NCBI GenBank assembly: GCA_947630025.1
Contig: CANRFZ010000011.1
Span: 1 to 64,000 of the forward strand
Length of the DNA stretch: 64,000 bases
DNA from: an uncultured Lachnospiraceae bacterium
Lineage (GTDB): Bacteria; Bacillota; Clostridia; Lachnospirales; Lachnospiraceae
Direction: 5' to 3'
In this document: piece by piece, positions 1-8,887 of the stretch
Position numbering within the stretch: the first letter of the stretch is position 1
How the letters are laid out: each line of letters begins with the position of its first letter
The notes under the pieces: generated by a model
What the model saw: the letters and a program-made list of their open reading frames with translations, nothing else
The model's database searches: none
What the model was told of the DNA's origin: nothing
Made by a program: the position numbers and the translations under genes

Positions 1-89
1 TGGGATGATTCAAAAGTTATTTACCGCAGCGCAGATAAAAGCTGGCTGCTATGGATAAAAGTACGGAAACTCAAGAAGTTCCGTTTATC

Positions 90-117
90 TTGACAATTCC
101 GTGCTTTATGTTAATAT
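90..117 (+). promoter_or_regulatory. Promoter for abiF leader RNA / abiF (TTGACA-16-TAATAT)
   Basis: TTGACA at 90-95, TAATAT at 112-117, directly upstream of a hairpin RNA and the abiF ORF. Confidence 0.6.
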
Positions 118-123
118 ATAATT

Positions 124-180
124 AACATCTCCCTCAGGCCTCTGCGGAAACGTATGCACACTTGAGGGCGTTTTGTTTAT
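124..180 (+). ncRNA. Candidate structured leader ncRNA upstream of abiF (abiF-RNA-like)
   Basis: CCCTCA (131-136) pairs with TGAGGG (163-168); nested TGCG-GAAA-CGTA hairpin (143-154) with a GNRA loop; followed by a T-rich tract (171-178). Confidence 0.6.
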
Positions 181-196
181 TTAAGGAAAAGCGCTT

Positions 197-1078
197 ATGG
201 CAGATAAAGGTTTCAAAACGGTTGAAGAACAACTGAATATCCTCCGCTCCCGCGGCCTCACCATCAATGATGAAGCACAGGCTAGGGATTTTTTACTGCG
301 CAACAATTACTACCGCATCAGCGGATATTCCCTGACGCTGCGCAAAAATGATGTTTTCTCCAAATCTGCCACATTCCAGAACATCATCGATATCTACCAT
401 TTTGACCACGAACTCAGGCACATTCTTCTTCAATACCTTGAAGTGATAGAAGTGCAGATAAAATCCATATATGCTTACGAATTCACAAAAGTCCACGGTC
501 CTACCGGATACCTTGATGAAACATTCTTTACCAACCAAGCCAAACACCAAGAGATTATGAGCAAGGCAGAACAACAGAAAATCCAGCGGCTTCCCCACGA
601 AGCCTACCTGAAGCACTTTGTAAGTGACCTGCAGCAAGACATTCCTTTATGGGCATATGTTGATCTGCTGACTATATCCGATATCTCTTTTTTGTATTCT
701 ATTTCTGAGCAGCCCATAAAAGACTCCGTTGCCCGCGCTTTCGGCCTGACCATGAATAAGGGATCGGCCATCCTCGGAAGCTATATGCATAGCATGACGA
801 TCATCCGCAATTTGTGCGCACATGGGAGCAGAATCTATAACCGACTCTTTGAGCAGAAACCTTCTCTTAATAAAAAAGAAAAAATGCTGCTCAGAAAAAA
901 CAGTAACGGTGAAATCGACAACGCTCATTTTTATGGTTTTCTGCTTGTTATGAAACGGATTCTGCCGATGGATAAATTCAAGGAAATGAAAAACTCCATC
1001 GTTTCTCTGACCAAGAAATATCCATTTGTACGAATGGATTACTACGGTTTCCGCAACGACTGGCAGCAAAAACTGTAA
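197..1078 (+). CDS. AbiF/AbiD-like abortive infection protein (Abi_2 family, HEPN)
   Basis: N-terminal 'LRSRGLTI...LLRNNYYRISGYSL' typical of Abi_2; RNLCAH fits the HEPN R-X4-H motif. Confidence 0.85.
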   Translation: MADKGFKTVEEQLNILRSRGLTINDEAQARDFLLRNNYYRISGYSLTLRKNDVFSKSATFQNIIDIYHFDHELRHILLQYLEVIEVQIKSIYAYEFTKVHGPTGYLDETFFTNQAKHQEIMSKAEQQKIQRLPHEAYLKHFVSDLQQDIPLWAYVDLLTISDISFLYSISEQPIKDSVARAFGLTMNKGSAILGSYMHSMTIIRNLCAHGSRIYNRLFEQKPSLNKKEKMLLRKNSNGEIDNAHFYGFLLVMKRILPMDKFKEMKNSIVSLTKKYPFVRMDYYGFRNDWQQKL

Positions 1079-1156
1079 TCTTATTTCTTCATCTGCATAT
1101 ACTATTCAGGACTTCTCCCACGAGCCGATCTTAGGCGCAATACTGTGGGCGGTCTG

Positions 1157-1187
1157 GAGCCAGGGGAATTTTCTCTTGGCTCTTTTC
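1157..1187 (+). terminator. Intrinsic terminator after abiF
   Basis: GAGCCAGGGGAATTTTCTCTTGGCTC near-perfect hairpin followed by TTTT. Confidence 0.65.
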
Positions 1188-1238
1188 ATGCCTTTTATTC
1201 TGCATGACAGGCTGCTTTTCTTCAAAAGAATTTAGGTC

Positions 1239-2603
1239 TTAGGGAAACCGGTCGACCGTCTTTTTAAGTTTCATGTCTTCTTTCCGGCAGTACAGATAGA
1301 AGCCCACGCAGATCAGCGCGGAGAGGAGCGAACCCAGCGGCGCCGCCCATCCCATCGGGTAGAGGGAGTGCGGAAAATAGACGCTGGCCAGCCACGCGCC
1401 CGGAATGCGGACGAGCAGGATCGCCGTTATGTTGTGGACAAACGAGACCATCGACTTCTGATCGCCGCAGAAATAACCGCTGAAACAGAAGTGCACCGCG
1501 GCGAACACGCAGTCAAAGGCATAGGAGCGCAGATATTCGCAGCCTGCCGCCAGCACGCCGCCGTCTCTGGTAAAAAGCCCCACCAGCGTATGCGGCAGAA
1601 ATTGGCTATACACCGCGCACACAAGTCCCCAGCAGACCGTGACCGCAAGGCCGTAGTACAACGTCTGTCTTGCCCGTTTTTCCTGCTTTGCGCCCATATT
1701 CTGTGCCGTAATGGTAGAGATTGCGGACAGGAAAGCCGAGGGCACCAGAAACATAAACCCAATGAGCTTCTCCACGATTCCCACCGCAGCCGAGATCACC
1801 AGACCGCGGCTGTTGGCGATCACCGTAATCACGATAAAGGCGATCTGAATCAGGCCGTCCTGCAGCGCGATGGGCGCCCCCACCCTAAGAATCTGTCCCG
1901 CCGCATTCCTGTGCAGCCGGATATCGCGGCGTCCGATATGGATTCCCAGATCCCGCGTCCGCATCAGCGCCAGCGAGACGGCCACGCTCACCGCCTGCCC
2001 GCACACCGTTCCCAGCGCCGCGCCCGCCGCGCCCAGACCGCACCGGCCCACAAACACAAAATCCAGCGCCACATTGACCACGCACGCCACGGCCACGAAA
2101 TACATAGGACGTCTGGAGTCTCCTGCGCCCCGGAAAATACTGCTGATGACATTGTACGCCGTGATAAAAGGAATCCCCGCAAAGCAGATCGTGAGATAGT
2201 CAGACGCCTGCCCCACGGCCTCCGCCGGAGTCAGCATCACGCCCACAATCCCGCGGGTGCATAGCAGGAGCGCCGCCGTCAGCGCCGCCGCAAAGCCGCC
2301 GAAAAAGACGACGGACGTCCCTACCGTCTCTCTGGCCGCCTGCCTGTCTCCGGCGCCCACGCTGCGCCCGATGCGCACCGTCGTCCCCATCGCCATGCCG
2401 CTGATGACCAGCGTGATCATGTGCATCACCTGACTGCCGACGGAAACCGCCGAAGTAGCGTCGGAGCCGTTATAATAGCCGACCACAAACAGATCGACCA
2501 TGCCGTAAAACGTCTGCATAAAGCAGGAAAACAGATAGGGAAGCGCGAAGCAGACAAGATTCCTGCCCACGCTCCCTTTTGTCAGATCGTTATTCGCACC
2601 CAT
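1239..2603 (-). CDS. MATE family efflux transporter
   Basis: 454 aa polytopic protein; 'FALPYLFSCFMQTFYGMVDLFVVGYY' and 'GAGDSRRPMYF' typical of MATE. Confidence 0.85.
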   Translation of the reverse strand: MGANNDLTKGSVGRNLVCFALPYLFSCFMQTFYGMVDLFVVGYYNGSDATSAVSVGSQVMHMITLVISGMAMGTTVRIGRSVGAGDRQAARETVGTSVVFFGGFAAALTAALLLCTRGIVGVMLTPAEAVGQASDYLTICFAGIPFITAYNVISSIFRGAGDSRRPMYFVAVACVVNVALDFVFVGRCGLGAAGAALGTVCGQAVSVAVSLALMRTRDLGIHIGRRDIRLHRNAAGQILRVGAPIALQDGLIQIAFIVITVIANSRGLVISAAVGIVEKLIGFMFLVPSAFLSAISTITAQNMGAKQEKRARQTLYYGLAVTVCWGLVCAVYSQFLPHTLVGLFTRDGGVLAAGCEYLRSYAFDCVFAAVHFCFSGYFCGDQKSMVSFVHNITAILLVRIPGAWLASVYFPHSLYPMGWAAPLGSLLSALICVGFYLYCRKEDMKLKKTVDRFP

Positions 2604-2642
2604 CTTTCCCTGTCAGCCGTGCGCCGGGCCGCCCGGCGCGCG

Positions 2643-3767
2643 TTATCTTTCAAAATATGCCGCCACATCCTTGAGATGGCGGATGATCGGAAGATGCTGC
2701 GGGCACACCCGCTCGCACTGTCCGCAGGCGATACAGTCTCCCGCCCTGCCGAACTCCTCCGCCAGCCGCTCGTAATAGGTTCCCTGCGGCGTCCAGCCCT
2801 TTTCCCGCACTTCCTGTCTGTCCGCATTGTATAGCGAAAAGTATTTCGGGATCGCGATTTTCTTCGGGCAGCCTTCCGTACAGTAGGAGCATCCCGTACA
2901 GGGGATCGAGATATTGCCGTTGATGATATCCACCACCCGCGCCAGAAGCTCCCGCTCCTCCCCGTTTAACGGCTCAAACTCGGACATATAGCCGATATTG
3001 TCCGTAAGCTGCTCCATATTGCTCATGCCGCTCAGCACGACCTGCACGTTGTCGAGGCTGGCCGCGAAGCGGATCGCCCATGAGGAAATGCTCCTATCCG
3101 GATGGTACTGCCGCAGCAGCCGCTCCGCCGCCTCCGGCACCTGCGCCAGCGTGCCGCCCTTGACCGGTTCCATGACAAAGACGGGTACGCCGTGTTTCAC
3201 CGCCGTCTCATAGCAGAGCCGCGACTGGATGCTGGGGCTGTCCCAGTCCAGATAGTTGAGCTGAAGCTGCACGAACTCTGTCTCCGGGTGCTCCGTCAGC
3301 ACCTTATCCAGAAAGTCCGCCGTATCGTGGAACGAGAAGCCGATATGCCTTACTAGGCCCTGTTCCTTCTTCTCCCGTAGCCAGCCGAAACAGTCCAGAT
3401 CGGTCAGCTTCTGATAATGGCCCCGGCCCACGTCGTGCAGCAGATAGTAGTCAAAAAACGACACCCCTGTCTTTTCCATCTGGGCCTGAAAAATCCTGTC
3501 CCGGTCTTCCTTCGTGTCCACAAATCCCACGTGCAGCTTGGTGGCCAGTGTAAAACTGTCCCGTGGATGCCTGTCCACCAGACACTCTTTCGCGGCGTTT
3601 TCGCTCCTGAACCCGCAGTACATCCATGCGGTGTCAAAATAGGTAAAGCCATGCTCCAAAAAGGCGTCCACCATCTGTTTCGTCTTTTCCATATCGATGT
3701 CCGCCGCGTTGTTGGCATCCACCAGCGGCAGACGCATCAAGCCAAATCCCAGTTTTTTGTTTCCCAT
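2643..3767 (-). CDS. Aldo/keto reductase with C-terminal 4Fe-4S ferredoxin-like region
   Basis: 'LGFGLMRLPL', 'FDTAWMY' AKR motifs; CTGCSYCTEGCP and CIACGQCERVCP clusters. Start trimmed to MGNKKLGFG. Confidence 0.85.
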   Translation of the reverse strand: MGNKKLGFGLMRLPLVDANNAADIDMEKTKQMVDAFLEHGFTYFDTAWMYCGFRSENAAKECLVDRHPRDSFTLATKLHVGFVDTKEDRDRIFQAQMEKTGVSFFDYYLLHDVGRGHYQKLTDLDCFGWLREKKEQGLVRHIGFSFHDTADFLDKVLTEHPETEFVQLQLNYLDWDSPSIQSRLCYETAVKHGVPVFVMEPVKGGTLAQVPEAAERLLRQYHPDRSISSWAIRFAASLDNVQVVLSGMSNMEQLTDNIGYMSEFEPLNGEERELLARVVDIINGNISIPCTGCSYCTEGCPKKIAIPKYFSLYNADRQEVREKGWTPQGTYYERLAEEFGRAGDCIACGQCERVCPQHLPIIRHLKDVAAYFER

Positions 3768-3922
3768 GTTTCTTACCCTCTCCTCTTTCCTTTTCCTTCC
3801 CTTTCTCCTTTTCCCTTCTCCTGTTCTCTGCGGGATGCCCTGCGTCTCCCGCCCGCACTTTTCCGCCCGCCGCCCGGTTCTGCGCAGGCCCGCGGACTCT
3901 CTCATAGAGGCCCTGCCGGGCG

Positions 3923-4717
3923 CTATCCCAGCGCCACGTCCAGTATCATCATGATGACGAAGCCAAAGGCCACGCCCACCGTTCCGAGATTACTGTGCTC
4001 GCCCGCCTGCGACTCCGGAATCAGCTCCTCCACCACCACATAGATCATCGCGCCTGCGGCGAATGCGAGAAAATACGGCATCAGCGGCGTCACATGGCTG
4101 GCCAGCAGTATTGTCAGCGCCGCCCCGACGGGCTCCACGATCCCCGACAACGCGCCGTACACGAATGCTTTAAGCCGCGGTACGCCCTCACTCCTAAGCG
4201 GCATGGAGATAATGGCGCCCTCCGGGAAATTCTGGATCGCGATGCCGATCGCCAGCGCGAACGCGCCTGCAAACGTGATGCCCGCGCTGCCCGAAAGCGC
4301 CCCCGCAAACGTCACGCCCACGGACATTCCCTCGGGAATGTTGTGCAGCGTCACCGCCAGGACAAGCATTGTGGTTTTTTTTAAATTGGCCGGAAGGCCT
4401 TCCGGCTCCTCGCTCTCCACGTGCAGATGCGGAATCAGACTGTCCAGCAGAAGCAGGAAAAAGACGCCGCCCAGAAATCCCGCCGCAGCGGGAAACCATG
4501 CCGCGCCGCCCCGCGCACTGCCCATGTCAATGGCGGGAATGAGAAGCGACCACACGGACGCCGCGATCATGACGCCCGCGGCGAATCCCAGCAGCAGCTT
4601 CTCCAGCTTCCTGTTCATCTTATTTCCCATACAAAAGACCATCGCCGAGCCCAGCGCGGTGCCCGCAAACGGAATCAGCAATCCAAACAATAGCTGCATC
4701 TTGTTCCTCGATATCAT
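3923..4717 (-). CDS. ZIP family metal transporter
   Basis: 264 aa; 'HNIPEGMSVGV' and 'QNFPEGAIISMPL' ZIP signatures. Confidence 0.85.
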   Translation of the reverse strand: MISRNKMQLLFGLLIPFAGTALGSAMVFCMGNKMNRKLEKLLLGFAAGVMIAASVWSLLIPAIDMGSARGGAAWFPAAAGFLGGVFFLLLLDSLIPHLHVESEEPEGLPANLKKTTMLVLAVTLHNIPEGMSVGVTFAGALSGSAGITFAGAFALAIGIAIQNFPEGAIISMPLRSEGVPRLKAFVYGALSGIVEPVGAALTILLASHVTPLMPYFLAFAAGAMIYVVVEELIPESQAGEHSNLGTVGVAFGFVIMMILDVALG

Positions 4718-4726
4718 ATAAGCGTT

Positions 4727-5134
4727 TTATTTTTCCTGCATCAGATCCACGATGGAAATGCCGTCGAAGAAATCGTTCAACAACTGGGTAAACCTCCGCC
4801 ACATCGGATAGGTTCTGCACTCCGTCGTCCGCTCGCACGGCTTGGCGTCCTTTTCCAGACACGCCACCGGCGCCAGATCCCCTTCCGTGAGCCTGAGCAG
4901 CTCGCCCACCTTGTATTCCTCTAACGGACGTGTCAGCCGGTAGCCGCCGCCCTTGCCGTGGACGCCTTCGATCAGGCCGTTCTGCGTCAGCACGGGAACG
5001 ATTTTTTCTAAATATTTCAGGGAAATCTCCTGCCGCGCCGCGATATCTTTCATCGGCACATAGCCCTCGCCGCTATGCTCCGCCAGATCGATCATCACCC
5101 GCAGGACATACCTTCCCTTGCTGGAAATCATCAT
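4727..5134 (-). CDS. Rrf2/IscR family transcriptional regulator
   Basis: 'MMISSKGRYVLRVMIDLAEH...ISLKYLEKIVPVL...GVHGKGGGYRL' Rrf2 wHTH signature; adjacent to nifU/nifS. Confidence 0.9.
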   Translation of the reverse strand: MMISSKGRYVLRVMIDLAEHSGEGYVPMKDIAARQEISLKYLEKIVPVLTQNGLIEGVHGKGGGYRLTRPLEEYKVGELLRLTEGDLAPVACLEKDAKPCERTTECRTYPMWRRFTQLLNDFFDGISIVDLMQEK

Positions 5135-5168
5135 AGCTTTGTCCTCTCTGCGGCAGACCGCACCGCCG

Positions 5169-5600
5169 CTATACGCTGCAGTGTCCGCAGCTCTCGCAGT
5201 CGGGGAACTGCGCGTGGTCGTACTCGATGCCGTTTCTGTCGTAGTAGTCCTTCACCGCCGCCTTGATCGCTTCTTCCGCCAGCACAGAGCAGTGCATCTT
5301 GTGTGCCGGAAGGCCGTCCAGCGCCTCCGCCACCGCCTTGTTGGACAGTTCCAGCGCCTCGGAGACGGGCCTGCCCTTGATCAGCTCCGTGGCCATCGAA
5401 CTGGACGCGATGGCGCTGCCGCAGCCGAACGTTTCAAACTTCACATCGCTAATGATGTCATTGTCAATCTTTAAATAAATCTTCATAATATCGCCGCACT
5501 TGGCGTTTCCTACCTCCCCGACACCGTCCGCGTCCTCTATGACGCCGACGTTCCTCGGATTGCGGAAATGATCCATTACCTTGTCACTGTATAAAGCCAT
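5169..5600 (-). CDS. nifU: Fe-S cluster assembly scaffold NifU/IscU-like
   Basis: 'MALYSDKVMDHFRNPRNVGVIEDADGVGEVGNAKCGD' with conserved Cys residues. Confidence 0.92.
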   Translation of the reverse strand: MALYSDKVMDHFRNPRNVGVIEDADGVGEVGNAKCGDIMKIYLKIDNDIISDVKFETFGCGSAIASSSMATELIKGRPVSEALELSNKAVAEALDGLPAHKMHCSVLAEEAIKAAVKDYYDRNGIEYDHAQFPDCESCGHCSV

Positions 5601-5647
5601 TTTCTGTTTCCTCCGTTCTGCCTGTTCCTAATCTATGCCCGCGGCGC

Positions 5648-6838
5648 TTACGCCGTCACAAACTTGCTCTTGCCGCTCTCTAAGTCCCGCCATACGGGAG
5701 ACATACCGCGCAGATAAGACACCACTTCTTTGACCGCCCCGATCAGATAATCCACTTCCTCCTGCGTCGTCTCCTCGGAAATCGTCAGCCGCAGGGAGCC
5801 GTGGGCGATCTCGTGGGGCCTGCCGATGGCCAGCAGCACATGGCTGGGGTCCAGAGAACCCGACGTGCAGGCGGAGCCCGACGATGCGCATACCCCCTTG
5901 TCGTCCAGCAGAAGCAGCAGGGACTCGCCCTCTATCCCCTCGAAGCAGAAGTTCACGTTGCCCGGCAGCCGTTTCACGGCATCGCCGTTCAGGACGCCGT
6001 GAGGAATCTCCGAAAGTCCGGCGATCAGCCTGTCACGCAGCGCGGACACCTTCGCCGCGTTCTCGTCGATGCTGCCGCAGGCTTCCTCCAGCGCCGCCGC
6101 CATACCCATGATGGCGGGGATATTCTCCGTGCCGGCCCGCTTTCCTCTCTCCTGCGCGCCGCCCTCGATGAGGTTCGTGAGCGCGATGCCCTTTTTCACA
6201 TATAGCGCGCCGATGCCCTTAGGCCCGTGGAACTTGTGCGCCGAGAGCGAAAGCATATCGATATTCTGTTCTTTGACGTCAATGTGCAGATGCCCCGCGG
6301 CCTGCACCGCGTCCGTGTGGAACAACACGCCCTTGGCCCGGCATACCGCACCGATCTCCCCGATGGGCTGGATCGTGCCGATCTCGTTATTGGCATACAT
6401 AACCGTCACCAGACAGGTGTCCTCCCGGATCGCCTCCTCCACCTGCCTAGCCGTGACCAGCCCGTTCTCGTGTACGTCTAACAGCGTAACCTCGAACCCT
6501 TCTTTTTCCAGTTTGTTCAAGGTATGCAGCACCGCATGATGCTCAAAAGCCGTAGAAATAATGTGTTTTTTCCCTTTCCGCTCGCCGATGCGCGCCGCGG
6601 AAATAATGGCCTGATTGTCGGCCTCGCTTCCTCCTGATGTAAAGATGATCTCCCCCGCGTCGCACCCCAGACAGGCCGCCACCCGTCCCCGCGCCGAGGC
6701 AAGGGCTTCATTGGCCCGCTGGCCCACGGAATGCAGGCTGGACGGATTCCCGTAGATCTGATCCAGATACGGCAGCATCGCGTCCACCGCCGTTCTGCTC
6801 ATCTTGGTAGTCGCCGCATTGTCAGCGTATATATTCAT
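5648..6838 (-). CDS. nifS: Cysteine desulfurase NifS/IscS
   Basis: '[13 protein letters not shown]', '[16 protein letters not shown]' PLP-Lys motif, '[17 protein letters not shown]' active-site Cys loop. Confidence 0.95.
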   Translation of the reverse strand: MNIYADNAATTKMSRTAVDAMLPYLDQIYGNPSSLHSVGQRANEALASARGRVAACLGCDAGEIIFTSGGSEADNQAIISAARIGERKGKKHIISTAFEHHAVLHTLNKLEKEGFEVTLLDVHENGLVTARQVEEAIREDTCLVTVMYANNEIGTIQPIGEIGAVCRAKGVLFHTDAVQAAGHLHIDVKEQNIDMLSLSAHKFHGPKGIGALYVKKGIALTNLIEGGAQERGKRAGTENIPAIMGMAAALEEACGSIDENAAKVSALRDRLIAGLSEIPHGVLNGDAVKRLPGNVNFCFEGIEGESLLLLLDDKGVCASSGSACTSGSLDPSHVLLAIGRPHEIAHGSLRLTISEETTQEEVDYLIGAVKEVVSYLRGMSPVWRDLESGKSKFVTA

Positions 6839-6850
6839 GTCGCACCTCCA

Positions 6851-6907
6851 TTTACCAACCCTCTAGGTCGGTGGGTAAATAATATCATACATCGATACCG
6901 TTGTCAA
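6851..6907 (-). promoter_or_regulatory. nifS operon promoter with adjacent Rrf2-type operator-like palindrome
   Basis: Minus strand TTGACA (6907-6902), 17 nt, TATTAT (6884-6879), then TTTACCCACCGACCTAGAGGGTTGGTAAA (6879-6851), arms matching 9/10. Confidence 0.6.
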
Positions 6908-7084
6908 CAGATGCCGCACCGTTCATCCGGCCAGCTCATCCGGCCAGTCCATTCAGTCAGTCCAGCCGGTCCGTCTGGCCAGTCCGCCCGGTCGGATGGG
7001 GATGCCGAAAAAAATTTTGCAACCGTTACGCATTCTGTTACCATATCAGGGTAGAAGACTTCAGAGGAACAGGAGCGGACACCT

Positions 7085-7612
7085 ATGACCAAACAGGAAC
7101 TGGCATCGTATATCGAAACGTACGGCGGGGATCTCTATTCCTTCTGCAGATATCTCACCAGAGACCGGACGGAAGCGGACGAACTGTATCAGGACACATG
7201 GCTGAAAGTGCTGGAACTGTCCGGGCGTGTCGATTCCGACAGGAATATCAAAGGATACTGCCTTTCCGTGGCGCTGAAACTCTGGAAAAACAGGAAGCGC
7301 AAGTTTGCATGGCGAAAGCGCATCGCTCCTGTCCGGACGCTCTCGGACGAAGCGGACGCGGCATACCCAGACGGCGCTGCCTCCTCGGAGGACGCCGTGC
7401 TCCGCAGGGAGGAGATCTTCCTGATCAGGCAGGCGGTAAACGAACTGCCGGAAAAGCTCAAAACCGTGATACTGCTGCACTATATGGAAGAAATGAGTCT
7501 GGCGCAGATCGCAGAAATGACTCATGTGTCATATGGCACGGTAAAAAGCAGACTGTATCACGCGAGGCAGTATTTAAAAAAGAGATGGGAGGAAATGTCA
7601 GATGAAACATGA
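7085..7612 (+). CDS. ECF-type RNA polymerase sigma factor
   Basis: 175 aa; 'EADELYQDTWLKVLE', 'LPEKLKTVILLHYMEEMSLAQIAEMTHVSYGTVKSRLYHARQYLKK' sigma2/sigma4. Confidence 0.92.
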   Translation: MTKQELASYIETYGGDLYSFCRYLTRDRTEADELYQDTWLKVLELSGRVDSDRNIKGYCLSVALKLWKNRKRKFAWRKRIAPVRTLSDEADAAYPDGAASSEDAVLRREEIFLIRQAVNELPEKLKTVILLHYMEEMSLAQIAEMTHVSYGTVKSRLYHARQYLKKRWEEMSDET

Positions 7613-8801
7613 TAAGGATGAATGGGAAAACTTGTTAAGGCGCGCCCTCGCTCCGTCAGAGAAGCCTTCCGAAACGATCAACAGACGGATTCTGCAGCAA
7701 GCATCGGAGGAAAAACGAATGAGACAACACAAAACTTACAGGAAACTGATACCTGCGGCGGCTGCGGCGCTTATGCTGGCCGCCGGGTTCACGGCATATG
7801 CGGCGTGGAACTATCGGAACGCCGGCGAGATTGCCGGGCGCATAGGCGACGAGAAACTGAGCGGCGCTTTTGCCAAAGAAGACACCGCACGGAACGCGGA
7901 CGGCGTTTCCGCCGCAGAGAGCCAGACCTACGGCGGGTACACGGCCACATTCTTAGGGCTGCTCTCGGGAGATTCCCTGTCCGACTATGCGTTTACCGCC
8001 GGCGGTAAGCTCCATAGCGACAGAACCTACTGCGCCGTCGCCATCCAGCGCGCGGACGGCTCCGCGCTATCACAGGGCGAAGAAGACTTCTTCGTATCGC
8101 CGCTGATCGGCGGGCTCAATCCCGCCCTTTACAACGCCGCCTCTCTTTTTGGCAGCTACGCGGAGTTTGCGGAGGACGGCATCCTCTACCGCCTGCTGGA
8201 ATGCGACAACATCAGTTGTTTTGCCGACCATGCGCTATATCTGTGCGTGTCGGACACCGCCTTTTACGACGGCAGTCTGTACCGCTGGGACGAGGCTTCC
8301 GGAACCATCACGAGGAACACGGACTATCAAGGGCTGAACGCCCTGTTTACTCTGCATATCGATCCGGCACTGGCAGATCCTGTCAAAGCGCAGGAGCTTA
8401 TCGACGCCGCGGACACCGCTGCCAGGGAGCTATCGGAGACGCCCGCGCTGCCCTCGTCCGTGGAGGAGGCGATGGCATGGGCCGCCGCCCTGACGCCGGA
8501 GACGATCGCCGACAGTTGTGTCAGAATGGAAAACACCGTACAGACCTGCTCCGTGGATGCGGATGGCTGGTTTGCGCTGCAGCCGTGGCTTGTCAACGAA
8601 GCCGTCTCCGACACCCGGGGCGGCGGAGGCGTCAAAGCCCAGCTTTCGACCTGCTTTGACGGGCCCGGCACGGTCATCGAGGGGTACAACTGCTCGGAGG
8701 GTATGGAAGATCTGGTGATCACGACGCTGACGTTATCCGACGACAACACCGTGACGTTTGCCGCATGGGTGCCCAAGGACGTCAGCATCTATCTCCGCTA
8801 A
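7602..8801 (+). CDS. Membrane-anchored putative anti-sigma factor (DUF4179-like architecture)
   Basis: Overlaps the sigma gene by 11 nt; N-terminal cytoplasmic segment, one TM, large extracytoplasmic domain. Confidence 0.6.
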   Translation: MKHDKDEWENLLRRALAPSEKPSETINRRILQQASEEKRMRQHKTYRKLIPAAAAALMLAAGFTAYAAWNYRNAGEIAGRIGDEKLSGAFAKEDTARNADGVSAAESQTYGGYTATFLGLLSGDSLSDYAFTAGGKLHSDRTYCAVAIQRADGSALSQGEEDFFVSPLIGGLNPALYNAASLFGSYAEFAEDGILYRLLECDNISCFADHALYLCVSDTAFYDGSLYRWDEASGTITRNTDYQGLNALFTLHIDPALADPVKAQELIDAADTAARELSETPALPSSVEEAMAWAAALTPETIADSCVRMENTVQTCSVDADGWFALQPWLVNEAVSDTRGGGGVKAQLSTCFDGPGTVIEGYNCSEGMEDLVITTLTLSDDNTVTFAAWVPKDVSIYLR

Positions 8802-8887
8802 AGGCAACGCCGGGTGTACTCGGACATCATGGCACTCGCCGCCAGGCCCGGCGGCAGCTTTCCGATAAACCGATGCACTCGGACGCC

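Noticed and set aside
1026-1235. 69-aa ORF overlapping the abiF 3' end
   Set aside because: Out of frame with abiF, no RBS seen, and its end spans the abiF terminator hairpin.
2619-2641. GC-rich hairpin GTGCGCCGGGCCGCCCGGCGCGC between AKR and MATE genes
   Set aside because: No T-run on either strand; may be an mRNA processing or stability element but cannot be supported as a terminator.
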